The notes under the pieces were generated by a model that worked only from the letters and a program-made list of their open reading frames with translations, did not search any database and was not told the DNA's origin. Of a stretch of DNA of 16,128 bases, positions 6,833-14,613 are shown in pieces; position 1 is the first letter of the stretch; each line of letters opens with the position of its first letter. The position numbers and the translations under genes are program-made. This stretch comes from an uncultured Lachnospiraceae bacterium (GTDB lineage: Bacteria > Bacillota > Clostridia > Lachnospirales > Lachnospiraceae), in contig CAJTPM010000058.1 in assembly GCA_910578085.1 (NCBI GenBank), positions 1 to 16,128 on the forward strand. Direction: 5' to 3'.

Positions 6833-7065
6833 TCACTTTTCTGTCCCCAAAGAACCCGTCGTAATCTCAACCTGTTTCCCGCTGAATGCAACTCCGTATT
6901 TGAAGATCGTTTTAACCCCTTTAGCTGTCATCTCAGTATCATACCTGCGGTCTTCAATCTGCGCCAGAGCGGCTGCCGAAAGCTGCTTCAGTTTATATAA
7001 TAATATTCTGATGAAGCCAGGCGGTAATCCGAAATTCCAACCGGCATCGGCAGATCAGGCGACAT
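6833..7065 (-). pseudogene. AAA-ATPase/PD-(D/E)XK protein, core deleted
   Basis: The two ends of a protein that is normally about 500-550 residues long survive next to each other. From the ATG at 7063-7065 the frame reads MSPDLPMPVGISDYRLASSE then YYYIN and a stop, matching the opening of AAA-ATPase-like/DUF1703 proteins (usual form LPIGISDFxxLRxxNYYYVDKT). Directly after, in another frame, comes LSAAALAQIEDRRYD, then GVKTIFKYGVAFSGKQVEI, to a TGA at 6833-6835, matching the C-terminal end of the PD-(D/E)XK nuclease domain. Nearly all of the ATPase and the nuclease active site are gone. A sigma-A-like promoter still lies upstream at 7169-7197. Confidence 0.7.
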
Positions 7066-7168
7066 TTTACTTTTTTATATGTCCCCGTCTTAATCCGGCT
7101 ATCCGGCGCTTATCATTCTCAATCCTATTAACATAAAGCCAGTCTGTGTAGTATATTGTCCTTTGCTT

Positions 7169-7197
7169 AACATACGCAAATCGTTTTACTTTGTCAA
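7169..7197 (-). promoter_or_regulatory. Sigma-A-type promoter toward the PD-(D/E)XK remnant
   Basis: On the minus strand a perfect -35 TTGACA (7192-7197) is followed, after 17 bases, by TATGTT (7169-7174). It lies just downstream of queA and points at the decayed gene at 6833-7065, so it was probably that gene's own promoter. Confidence 0.55.
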
Positions 7198-7224
7198 TAT
7201 AATATGTGCATACTAAACGAATTT

Positions 7225-8259
7225 TTACCGAATGAGCATACAATCGCCAAAAGAAAAAAATCTATATCTTTCTCTCACCGCCTCCTCATAGGCCGCCAGC
7301 ACACGCTCTCTTCCCGCAAGTGCCGACACAAGCATAATCAGCGTGGATTCCGGCAGGTGAAAATTGGTCAGCAGACAATCAAGCACTCTAAACCGGTATC
7401 CCGGATAAATAAATATCTCCGTATTGCCGCTGCCTGTTTTCAGCAGCCCCCTTTCATCCGCCGCACTCTCCAGCGTTCTTGCGGAGGTGGTTCCCACGCA
7501 GATCACCCGCCCGCCTCTCTCCTTCGTCCTGTTGATAGTATCGGCGGCCTCTTCGGAAACCTCATAGTATTCGGAATGCATGTGATGATCCAGCACATTT
7601 TCCTCCTTCACCGGCCTGAAAGTCCCAAGCCCCACATGCAATGTCACATAGGCGATAGAAACGCCCATTTCTTCTATTTCTCTCAAAAGCTCTGTTGTAA
7701 AATGCAGTCCCGCTGTGGGCGCCGCTGCAGAACCATCATATTTCGCATAAACTGTCTGATAACGGCTCTTATCCTGCAGTTTATGGGTAATATAAGGCGG
7801 CAGTGGCATTTCGCCAAGCTGATCTAACACCTCCTCAAAGATGCCGTTATACGCAAAGCGCACCAGCCGGTTTCCTTCCTCCACCACTTCCAGCACCTCA
7901 GCCTTCAGCAGACCATCCCCAAAGGAAAGCTTCGCTCCCGGCCGCATCTTCTTCCCGGGGCGCACCAAGGTCTCCCAGACGTCTTTTTCCTTCCGCTTTA
8001 ACAAAAGTACTTCCACAGCAGCCCCGGTCTCCTCTTTAACCCCCAGAAGCCTGGCGGGAATCACCTTGGTATTATTCAGGACAAGACAGTCCCCGGGAAC
8101 AAGATACCGCAAAATATCCCGAAACACATGATGCTTTATCTCACCCGTTTCTTTATTCAGCACAAGCAGCCGGGAAGACGCCCGGTCCTTAAGTGGATCC
8201 TGGGCGATCAGCTCCTGTGGCAGTTCAAAATAAAAGTCGCTTTTCTTCAATTCTTCCAT
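7225..8259 (-). CDS. queA: tRNA preQ1 ribosyltransferase-isomerase QueA
   Basis: S-adenosylmethionine:tRNA ribosyltransferase-isomerase, which moves the ribose of SAM onto preQ1 at the wobble position of GUN tRNAs to make epoxyqueuosine. The 344 residues match the family length. Recognisable family segments in order are ELIAQDPLKDRASSRLLVL, LVLNNTKVIPARLLG, AAPTAGLHFT, LHVGLGTFRPV, HMHSEYYEV, GTTSARTLE and TNFHLPESTLIMLVSALAG, ending FFSFGDCMLI. I chose the ATG at 8257-8259 because GGAAAG lies just upstream; an ATG four codons earlier (8269-8271) has no ribosome site. It follows the M18 aminopeptidase on the same strand by about 75 bp and may be cotranscribed with it. No other queuosine gene is in the window. 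Confidence 0.95.
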   Translation of the reverse strand: MEELKKSDFYFELPQELIAQDPLKDRASSRLLVLNKETGEIKHHVFRDILRYLVPGDCLVLNNTKVIPARLLGVKEETGAAVEVLLLKRKEKDVWETLVRPGKKMRPGAKLSFGDGLLKAEVLEVVEEGNRLVRFAYNGIFEEVLDQLGEMPLPPYITHKLQDKSRYQTVYAKYDGSAAAPTAGLHFTTELLREIEEMGVSIAYVTLHVGLGTFRPVKEENVLDHHMHSEYYEVSEEAADTINRTKERGGRVICVGTTSARTLESAADERGLLKTGSGNTEIFIYPGYRFRVLDCLLTNFHLPESTLIMLVSALAGRERVLAAYEEAVRERYRFFSFGDCMLIR

Positions 8260-8305
8260 ACGTCTTTCCATTATCTGAGACTGATTTTCCCTGCCAAAAA
8301 CTGAT

Positions 8306-8341
8306 TTCTCAGAATTCTCAGAAAAATCTCACTTCTCAGAA
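8306..8341. repeat. Three TTCTCAGAA repeats between pepM18 and queA
   Basis: The 9-mer TTCTCAGAA occurs at 8306-8314, 8315-8323 and 8333-8341, the last overlapping the stop codon of the aminopeptidase gene. Each unit is nearly self-complementary (TTCT/AGAA). It could be slippage-type duplication or a small regulatory site ahead of queA; nothing else in the sequence decides. Confidence 0.55.
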
Positions 8342-9769
8342 GTTTTTCTCTCCCTGTAAAAATGCCACATACCCACGCATCGCCTCATACAGATCCGCCT
8401 TGCTTATCGTCTCCCAGGGACCGTGCATGCTGAGAACCGGCACACCGCTGTCAATCACGTTCATGCCGTAAAGCGCCAGAATGTAGGCGATTGTTCCGCC
8501 GCCGCCCAGATCTACCTTGCCCAGTTCCGCTGTCTGGAAATTCACTTTCTCCGTATCCAGAATCCGGCGCAGATAGGCGATATACTCCGCATTGGCATCG
8601 TTGGAGCCAGATTTACCTCTGGCGCCTGTAAACTTGTTAAATACCATACCGCCGCCCAGATATGCCACATTTTTCTTGTCAAAACTGGAGGCATACGTCG
8701 GATCAAATGCGGAACTCACATCAGAGGACAGCATGCAGGAATCAGACAGACATCTTCTGTAGGCCAGATCGGAATACTGTCCCGCAAGCATCATCGTCTC
8801 CACCAGCGCATTCTCAAAGAATTTCGACTGCATCCCGGTAGCGCCCACAGAACCGATCTCTTCCTTGTCCACCAGAATGCAGCAGGCAGTCCTCTCCGGC
8901 TCCTCCACTTCCAGAAGCGCTCTCATGGAAGGATAGGCGCAGACCCTGTCGTCATGGCCATAGGCTAAAATCATGCTCCTGTCAAAACCGGCATCCCTCG
9001 CTTTTCCTGCAGGTACGATCTCCAGCTCCGCAGAAACAAAATCATCCTCCTCCATATCATACTGCTCTTTCAAAATCGCAAGGATCCCCCTTGTCACGGC
9101 ATCCTTCGCCGCCTTCCCGGCCTCCGCCTCCTTTTTCTCTTCCTCCTTTTCCGGCTCGATCACAATGGGACGATTTCCCACAATAATATCCAGCGCCTCG
9201 CCCTCGATCACCTTTGCAGCCTTTTTCTCCATCTGCTCCGACGCCAGATGAATTAAAAGATCGGAGATAAAAAATACCGGATCGTCCTCGTCCTCTCCCA
9301 CATTGAGCTCCACTGTAGTACCGTCCTTTTTCACAACCACACCGTGGATCGCCAGAGGCATCGTCACCCACTGATACTTTTTCACACCGCCATAGTAGTG
9401 CGTATCCAGATAAGCGAAACCGCCATCCTCATACAGCGGATTCTGCTTCACGTCCAGTCTGGGGGAATCGATATGCGCCCCAAGAATATTCATACCTTCT
9501 TCCATGGGTTTCCTGCCGATCGTAAACATCACGATGGACTTATTCATATGCACATGATACACTTTATCGCCAGCCTTTAAAGTGCGCTTTTCAGCAATCG
9601 CCTTCTCCAATTCCGTAAATCCGGCCTTTTCGATCTGGTATACGATCTCGTCGATACACTCTCGCTCCGTCTTGCCGCGGTTCAGAAAGTCCTTATATCC
9701 TTCTGCAAAATCGTAAGCTTCTTTCGTCCTGTTTTCATCGTATAGTAACCATGTGTTTTTGTGTTCCAT
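8336..9769 (-). CDS. M18 family aminopeptidase
   Basis: A 477-residue zinc aminopeptidase of the M18 (aspartyl aminopeptidase-like) family, which removes N-terminal residues from peptides in the cytoplasm. The metal and catalytic residues are all visible: GAHIDSPRLD (H99, D101), AYGHDDRVCAYP (D273/D274 region), VDKEEIGSVGATG (E303, E304), LSSDVSSAFDP (D350) and VLSMHGPWE (H449). The glycine-rich DLGGGGTIA (420-428) is also typical. Residues about 207-224 form a Glu/Lys/Ala-rich insertion between domains. Length is normal. The ATG at 9767-9769 has AGGAGG ten bases upstream. queA follows downstream on the same strand. The symbol could be apeA or apeB depending on subfamily, so I leave it blank. 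Confidence 0.93.
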   Translation of the reverse strand: MEHKNTWLLYDENRTKEAYDFAEGYKDFLNRGKTERECIDEIVYQIEKAGFTELEKAIAEKRTLKAGDKVYHVHMNKSIVMFTIGRKPMEEGMNILGAHIDSPRLDVKQNPLYEDGGFAYLDTHYYGGVKKYQWVTMPLAIHGVVVKKDGTTVELNVGEDEDDPVFFISDLLIHLASEQMEKKAAKVIEGEALDIIVGNRPIVIEPEKEEEKKEAEAGKAAKDAVTRGILAILKEQYDMEEDDFVSAELEIVPAGKARDAGFDRSMILAYGHDDRVCAYPSMRALLEVEEPERTACCILVDKEEIGSVGATGMQSKFFENALVETMMLAGQYSDLAYRRCLSDSCMLSSDVSSAFDPTYASSFDKKNVAYLGGGMVFNKFTGARGKSGSNDANAEYIAYLRRILDTEKVNFQTAELGKVDLGGGGTIAYILALYGMNVIDSGVPVLSMHGPWETISKADLYEAMRGYVAFLQGEKNF

Positions 9770-9845
9770 TGTTTCTGATCCTCCTGTTCTGATTTATTTA
9801 AATATATACCATAATTTTACAAAATGCTGTCCGTCCAAAATCTTC

Positions 9846-10040
9846 ATATCGCCGATATTTCATAGACAGGCGAATCCATATTTGGCTTATCCGATGACAT
9901 ATTGTACTGAAAACTGTAACTGTGCCCGCCAATATGGAAATCTGTTTCCGGCTCTTATCCCTTCCGTTCTATATAGTATGGACAGATATCCTCAAATTTA
10001 CCGCTCTTCAGGCGAAATCTTCCAGCCTTTTCCGATTCTG
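9846..10040 (-). other. Gap with possible coding remnants
   Basis: The gap between the aminopeptidase and the small gene at 10043 has no intact gene. One minus-strand frame reads FRLKSGKFEDICPYYIERKG, a stop, then HIGGHSYSFQYNMSSDKPNM up to a stop near 9850. This could be a decayed open frame or chance; there is no start with a ribosome site. Confidence 0.2.
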
Positions 10041-10042
10041 TC

Positions 10043-10249
10043 TTATTTTGCCCTATGGAACAAAACGGTCTTTTCCTTCATTGAGATTTTCCCGACCTCA
10101 TAACCGTATTCCTTCGCCGCTTTTTTATAATTTAGAAAAGAATGATCCAACTCAAATCCCATGATCTCTCTCATCTCCTCATAGGACAGCTTATACTCCT
10201 CTTTTCCATTTTCCCGCAGCCAGTTCCACAACGGTTCGTATTTGCTCAT
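10043..10249 (-). CDS. Small conserved protein, DUF7662-like
   Basis: A 68-residue soluble protein: MSKYEPLWNWLRENGKEEYK, then LSYEEMREIMGFELDHSFLN, then YKKAAKEYGYEVGKISMKEK and a short tail. The pattern of an N-terminal SKYxPLW helix, an LSxEEhxxIhG segment and DHSFL resembles small DNA-binding-like proteins of the DUF7662 type that are common in Firmicutes. The role is unknown and the match is from memory. The start is well supported by GGAGAG six bases before the ATG. It lies between the pheT tail region and the aminopeptidase gene on the same strand. Nothing in the context gives a specific function. Confidence 0.7.
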   Translation of the reverse strand: MSKYEPLWNWLRENGKEEYKLSYEEMREIMGFELDHSFLNYKKAAKEYGYEVGKISMKEKTVLFHRAK

Positions 10250-10279
10250 ATTTATCTCTCCGCTTTTTCAAACGCTCTC

Positions 10280-10424
10280 TTACCAGCTTTTCTGAAGTTC
10301 CATATCCCAGTCAAGGGTATACGAACCATTCTCCATCTCAAGCAGATCCAAATGACATTGGTAGCGCTTCTTCGGGCGCAAAATCCTGTGGCGCCCGATG
10401 CCCCACCACAACTTAACGGACTGG
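10280..10424 (-). pseudogene. Possible 3' remnant of a gene after pheT
   Basis: One minus-strand frame just after the pheT stop reads SVKLWWGIGRHRILRPKKRY, then QCHLDLLEMENGSYTLDWDM, then ELQKSW and a TAA at 10280-10282. The composition (Trp, charged residues, alternating hydrophobics) looks protein-like, but there is no start or ribosome site outside pheT. It may be the tail of a lost gene or chance. Confidence 0.25.
10372..10398. repeat. GC-rich stem-loop downstream of pheT
   Basis: TCGGGCGC (10372-10379) and GCGCCCGA (10391-10398) form a perfect 8-bp stem with an 11-base loop, about 27 bp after the pheT stop. No T-tract follows on either strand, so it is not a textbook intrinsic terminator, although it could protect or end the pheST transcript. 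Confidence 0.5.
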
Positions 10425-12845
10425 TCACTGCCTAAGTTCAATCCCCATCGACTGCAGTCCGTTCAAAATCTTCTTCATAGCCGCCGAAATATCGCTTTCC
10501 TCCAATGTCCGATCCTTCGCCCGGAAGGTAATACTATAAGCCACGGATTTAAACCCTTCTTTGATCTGGCTTCCCTCGTAAATATCAAACAGTTTGTAAG
10601 ACTCCAGAATCTTTCCGCCGCGCTGGGCAAGCATTTTCTCGATCTGTCCCACCCGGATATCCTTAGGCACCACCATACTGATATCCCGCATCACCGCCGG
10701 GAACTTCGCAATCCCCTCATACTTTCTGTCAAAGGTCGCAAGAGGCACGATCTCCGGCATATCCAGTACCGCCACATAGGCCCTTGTTTTCATATCATAG
10801 TTCTCACAGACCTCCGGATGCACCTCGCCCAGATACCCTAACACCTTCCCGTCATAGCACACAAGCGCCTGTCTGCCGGGATGCAAAAAGCTCTTGCCGG
10901 CTTCCGGATCATATTCCGGTTTTTCGTCAAGTCCCACGCTCTCCAAAAACGCCTCGATCACACCTTTCATCGTGAAGAAATCACCCTCACCGTAAAAGCC
11001 CAGCGTGAACTGCATTCTCTCCTCAGGGAGTTCTTCAAGAGGCAGACTCTTCGGCAGATAAATATTCCCCAGTTCATACAGCCGGCATACTTTGTTCCTT
11101 CTGTTGAAATTGGTGGAAAGGCTGGTCAGCATACCGTTTAAGGAAATCGTCCGCATAATGGAAAAATCCTCACCCAGCGGATTGGAAATCTCAATCGCTT
11201 TCCGAAGCCTGGAATCCTCCGGCAGCAGCAGTTTATCAAACACCTTCGGGCTCTCGAAGGAATAGCACATTCCCTGGGAGAAACCGCAGTATTCCGCAAT
11301 ATCCCGTGCCTTCTGCTCTATGCGCATTTTGAACTGCAGCTTGCCCGCCGTGGCGGAACCGCTGGGCAGTGTGGTGGGAATCTTGTCATACCCGTAGAAC
11401 CTTGCCACCTCTTCCGCAATGTCCGCAAAAGATAACAGATCCTGCCGGAAAGAAGGACATACCACTTCATTTGTCTCCTCATCATAATCCAGCTCGATCG
11501 CCCTGAAGTAAGCAAGCATATCCTCTTTCGGTATCTCTGTTCCCAGAAATTCATTGATCTTCTCCGGCTCAAAGGCAATCCTTACAGGCTCTTTCAGCGG
11601 CGCATGGACATCCGCCACTCCCGCAACAACCCTGCCGCAGCCCAGCTCCTCGATCAGCTGACACGCCCTGTCGATAGCGGCTTTTGCATTGTAGGGATCA
11701 AGCCCTTTCTCAAACTTGCCAGATGCATCCGTGCGCAGTCCGATCCTCTTGGCGGATTTCCTGATATTGGCGCCGTTAAAGGTTGCCGCCTCAAACAGCA
11801 CCGTCTTTACTTCATCGGTGATCATGGAATTTTCACCGCCCATGATCCCGGCAATGCCTACCTCTTTCTCGCCGTCGCAGATCATCAGCACTTCACTGTC
11901 CAGTTTCCGTTCCTGACCGTCCAGGGTGGTAAACACATCCCCGTCCTTTGCCCGGCGCACAATAATCCGATGCCCCGCGATGGTGTCCAGATCATAGGCA
12001 TGCATGGGCTGGCCGTACTCTTCCATCACATAGTTGGTGATATCCACCAGATTGTTGATAGGCCTGATACCGCTCGCGGCAAGCCTCCTCTGCATCCATT
12101 TCGGAGAGGGCGCGATTTTGATATCCGTGCATACTCTTGCGCAATAGCGGGTGCACAGATCCTTATCCTGCACTTCTACTTTAATATAGTCATTCACATC
12201 CCCCGTCTCATTCTGAATCTTCACATCGGGCGCATGGAAGGGCCTGCGGAAGGTTGCCGCCGCTTCCCTGGCGATACCGATAATACTGTAGCAGTCCACC
12301 CTGTTGGAGGTGATCTCATACTCAAACACCGTATCGCGAAGCCCCAGCGCTTCGACCGCGTCATCTCCCGCCTTCACGGAATCATCAAAAATGTAGATGC
12401 CGTACTCCGGCGCCTCGGGATAAAAATTTCGGTCAGAACCGAGTTCCTCTATGGAACACATCATGCCCTCGGAGAGTACGCCACGCAGCTTCCCCGCCTT
12501 GATCGCAATACCGTCCTCCGGCAGAGGCCCGCCGTCGTGTCCGCCCGCCACTTTGCCACCGTCCAGTACTACAGGCACTTTGTCTCCGACTTTCACGTTT
12601 GGGGCGCCTGTCACGATCTGAATGGTTTTTTCCCCGATATTCACCTGGCAGACGATCAGTTTATCCGCGTCCGGGTGCGCCGTGATCTCTGTGATCTCTC
12701 CCACCACGATTTTCTCCAGATTTTTGTCCAGTCTTTCATATCCTTCGCACTTTGTGCCGGACAAGGTCATCGCATCGCAAAATTCCTGATCCGTGCATGC
12801 GAGATCTGGTACATATGCTTTGATCCATGATAATGCTGTATTCAT
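10425..12845 (-). CDS. pheT: Phenylalanine--tRNA ligase beta subunit PheT
   Basis: The beta subunit of the tetrameric phenylalanyl-tRNA synthetase, which with PheS charges tRNA-Phe; beta carries tRNA-binding and editing parts. The 806 residues match the long bacterial form. In order: an N-terminal helix with an EMAPII-like tRNA-binding domain (about 40-150, VGEITEITAHPDADKLIVC), the B3/B4 editing region (about 210-400, including INNLVDITNYVMEEYGQPMH and GIMGG), the B5 domain, a catalytic-like core, and the C-terminal anticodon-binding FDX-ACB domain (about 710-806, FPAVMRDISMVV). The ATG has AGGAG nine bases upstream. It is separated from pheS by about 580 bp holding a palindromic element and a membrane-protein frame, whereas pheS and pheT usually abut. 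Expression probably depends on the T-box upstream of pheS. Confidence 0.97.
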   Translation of the reverse strand: MNTALSWIKAYVPDLACTDQEFCDAMTLSGTKCEGYERLDKNLEKIVVGEITEITAHPDADKLIVCQVNIGEKTIQIVTGAPNVKVGDKVPVVLDGGKVAGGHDGGPLPEDGIAIKAGKLRGVLSEGMMCSIEELGSDRNFYPEAPEYGIYIFDDSVKAGDDAVEALGLRDTVFEYEITSNRVDCYSIIGIAREAAATFRRPFHAPDVKIQNETGDVNDYIKVEVQDKDLCTRYCARVCTDIKIAPSPKWMQRRLAASGIRPINNLVDITNYVMEEYGQPMHAYDLDTIAGHRIIVRRAKDGDVFTTLDGQERKLDSEVLMICDGEKEVGIAGIMGGENSMITDEVKTVLFEAATFNGANIRKSAKRIGLRTDASGKFEKGLDPYNAKAAIDRACQLIEELGCGRVVAGVADVHAPLKEPVRIAFEPEKINEFLGTEIPKEDMLAYFRAIELDYDEETNEVVCPSFRQDLLSFADIAEEVARFYGYDKIPTTLPSGSATAGKLQFKMRIEQKARDIAEYCGFSQGMCYSFESPKVFDKLLLPEDSRLRKAIEISNPLGEDFSIMRTISLNGMLTSLSTNFNRRNKVCRLYELGNIYLPKSLPLEELPEERMQFTLGFYGEGDFFTMKGVIEAFLESVGLDEKPEYDPEAGKSFLHPGRQALVCYDGKVLGYLGEVHPEVCENYDMKTRAYVAVLDMPEIVPLATFDRKYEGIAKFPAVMRDISMVVPKDIRVGQIEKMLAQRGGKILESYKLFDIYEGSQIKEGFKSVAYSITFRAKDRTLEESDISAAMKKILNGLQSMGIELRQ

Positions 12846-12938
12846 TTTATCTGTCTCCTATTCTGATTTATGCTGTTTTTCTTTGATTCTATTTCTATTC
12901 CCTCTCCGGAAAGGTACACCATTGTCCCCGGAACTTCT

Positions 12939-13487
12939 TTACCCTGTCTTTTCCTTTCCGATGTGGTTTCTTGTGAAAAGATACTTGAGCAATGTTGTTA
13001 TGATTAACAGTCCTGAAACCAGGACAACACCTATTTTCCATATTTCCCGGAATACCAGAACACTCTCCGCATCATCGGAAATATATCTGAGATACAGATA
13101 TCCTTCAAGATAAAGCCCTAACGCTGTAGAGATCAGCAGATGACATTCCAGCATAAGGACGGTCTGCCATTTTTCGTTCTCGCAATAATTAAGCCAGGAT
13201 AAGAATATCTGCAATACAGGCAACATAAGCGCCAGTACACCGCCGCCCCTGAATCCTGCAACACAAATAACCAAAATGATATAATTCCATAATATTTTAA
13301 ATGTTAAATTTCCAATACTCCTTAATTTTCGCGCTCTGCGTCCGACTTCATCGGACCTTTGCTCGTTTAACAGTTCACGAAAAACAAATGTCTGCTTCGC
13401 AGCCGCTTGTTTTTCATTAGAACTGTTAAAATTGTGCAAGAAATCTTGCGTCGTTTTCGTAGAGCAGGCGCATATCGTCGATCTCAT
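12939..13487 (-). CDS. Small membrane protein frame between pheS and pheT
   Basis: The frame from about 13319 to 12939 encodes roughly 125 residues with four hydrophobic helices (WNYIILVICVAGFRGGGVLA, then MLPVLQIFLSWL, HLLISTALGLYLEGYLYL, IGVVLVSGLLIITTLLKYL) and a basic tail. I do not recognise the family. The frame is open back to an ATG at 13485-13487, but that part lies inside pheS and the palindromic element, so the given start is only the limit of the open frame. AAGGAG occurs near 13321, yet no ATG, GTG or TTG follows at the right distance. Either an unusual codon is used or the true start was lost when the element arrived. It may be a pseudogene. Confidence 0.45.
   Translation of the reverse strand: MRSTICACSTKTTQDFLHNFNSSNEKQAAAKQTFVFRELLNEQRSDEVGRRARKLRSIGNLTFKILWNYIILVICVAGFRGGGVLALMLPVLQIFLSWLNYCENEKWQTVLMLECHLLISTALGLYLEGYLYLRYISDDAESVLVFREIWKIGVVLVSGLLIITTLLKYLFTRNHIGKEKTG
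13325..13432 (-). repeat. Structured palindromic element at the pheS stop
   Basis: Nested inverted repeats fill this stretch. The outer arms are TTTAACAGTTC (13366-13376) and GAACTGTTAAA (13420-13430), an 11-bp match. The inner arms are GAAAAACAA (13379-13387) and TTGTTTTTC (13407-13415), with an apical CTGC/GCAG hairpin inside. A separate hairpin GTCCGA/TCGGAC lies at 13340-13356. The pheS stop codon (13426-13428) is inside the outer arm. This looks like a small dispersed repeat of the REP/MITE kind inserted at a gene end, or a structured RNA; copy number cannot be seen from one window. Confidence 0.6.
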
Positions 13488-14463
13488 ATTTTAGCAGAGA
13501 GATGCGCTCCAATCCCATACCGAAGGCAAAGCCCGAATACTCCTCCGGGTCGATGCCGCTCATACGAAGCACCTTCGGATGAACCATGCCGCAGCCCAAA
13601 ATCTCGATCCAGCCCTCGCCCTTACAGAACCGGCAGCCCTTGCCGCCGCACTTGAAGCAGCTCACATCCATCTCCGCAGAGGGCTCCGTGAACGGGAAAT
13701 GATGGGGGCGGAATTTTACCTTTGTCTCCGGTCCGTACAGTTCCCTCGCAAACTCCTGCAGGGTTCCTTTCAGATCCGCGAAGGTAATGCCTTTGTCGAT
13801 GACCATGCCTTCGATCTGGTGGAAGGACGGAGAATGGGTGGCATCCACCTCATCGGAACGGAACACCCTGCCCGGCGCCAGCATACGGATGGGCGGCTTT
13901 TTCTGCTCCATTGTACGAACCTGTACCGGGGAAGTCTGCGTCCGCAGAAGAATATCTCCGTTGATATAAAAAGTATCCTGTTCATCTTTAGCCGGATGAT
14001 CCGCCGGAATGTTCAGCGCTTCAAAATTATAATAGTCTTTTTCAATCTCAGGGCCTTCCACAACCTCATAACCCATGCCAATGAAAATGCGCTCCACTTC
14101 CTCCAACACAATAAAGTTCGGATGTCTGTGCCCCATTTCGTTCTTTTTTGCCGGCAGCGTCACATCGATCACTTCCGCCTTCATTGCCGCTTCCCTTAAG
14201 GCACGTTCTGCTTTCTTTTTCGCCTTATCCAGCGCCGCTTCGATCTCGGCGCGGGTGTCGTTCACCATCTGTCCGACTTTTGGCCGCTCCTTGGGCGCCA
14301 CGTCCTTCATCCCTTTGAGTACTGCGGTCAGTTCGCCCTTCTTGCCCAGCATATTGACGCGGACGTCGTTCAGTTTTTCCAGTGCTGCGGAGGCCTCGCC
14401 GCTTTCCATTAACGCGATCTGCTCAAGCGCCTTTACCCGTATCTGTTCCAGTTTTTCTTTCAT
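13426..14463 (-). CDS. pheS: Phenylalanine--tRNA ligase alpha subunit PheS
   Basis: The catalytic alpha subunit of phenylalanyl-tRNA synthetase (class II), acting with PheT. In its 345 residues the N-terminal coiled coil (about 1-90) is followed by the catalytic core with GHRHPN (111-116), motif 2 RVFRSDEVDATHSPSFHQIE (199-218) and motif 3 GFAFGMGLERI (311-321). A cysteine cluster CFKCGGKGCRFC (C269, C272, C277, C280) probably binds zinc and is common in clostridial PheS. The ATG at 14461-14463 has AAGGAAG six bases upstream. Expression is controlled by the T-box leader immediately upstream, whose specifier codon is UUC. The stop codon lies inside a palindromic element, so the gene end may have been altered slightly; the last residues (ARFLAQF) look normal. 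Confidence 0.97.
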   Translation of the reverse strand: MKEKLEQIRVKALEQIALMESGEASAALEKLNDVRVNMLGKKGELTAVLKGMKDVAPKERPKVGQMVNDTRAEIEAALDKAKKKAERALREAAMKAEVIDVTLPAKKNEMGHRHPNFIVLEEVERIFIGMGYEVVEGPEIEKDYYNFEALNIPADHPAKDEQDTFYINGDILLRTQTSPVQVRTMEQKKPPIRMLAPGRVFRSDEVDATHSPSFHQIEGMVIDKGITFADLKGTLQEFARELYGPETKVKFRPHHFPFTEPSAEMDVSCFKCGGKGCRFCKGEGWIEILGCGMVHPKVLRMSGIDPEEYSGFAFGMGLERISLLKYEIDDMRLLYENDARFLAQF

Positions 14464-14563
14464 TTTCTGCTTCCTTTCCTTCTATTCCTTTCTCCGTATT
14501 TTTTTTCTGCTTTCCTGATTTGATCTGCGGGGAATGCTTTTTACGCTGTACACCCCTGCGCAT

Positions 14564-14613
14564 AAAAAATCCCCTGCACAAATATTCCGTTTCCGAAATA
14601 CCCATGCAAGGGA
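14564..14613 (-). terminator. T-box regulated terminator
   Basis: CCCTTGCA pairs with TGCAGGGG, and the stem extends through TGGGTATTTC with GGAATATTTG using several G-T pairs, with loop GGAAAC. It is followed by six T residues on the minus strand. It lies just after the T-box sequence, as expected of the termination form of the switch. Confidence 0.88.

Noticed and set aside
6765..7136. Plus-strand open frame of 123 codons
   Set aside because: It lies antisense to the kinase stub and the AAA/nuclease remnant, whose reading is much better supported by family motifs.
8423..9251. Plus-strand open frames inside the aminopeptidase gene
   Set aside because: Antisense to a gene with all catalytic motifs intact; the protein sequences look like mirror-image compositional artefacts.
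11604..12830. Long plus-strand open frame of about 408 codons
   Set aside because: It is antisense to pheT throughout, follows pheT codon bias, and has no ribosome site or recognisable domain.
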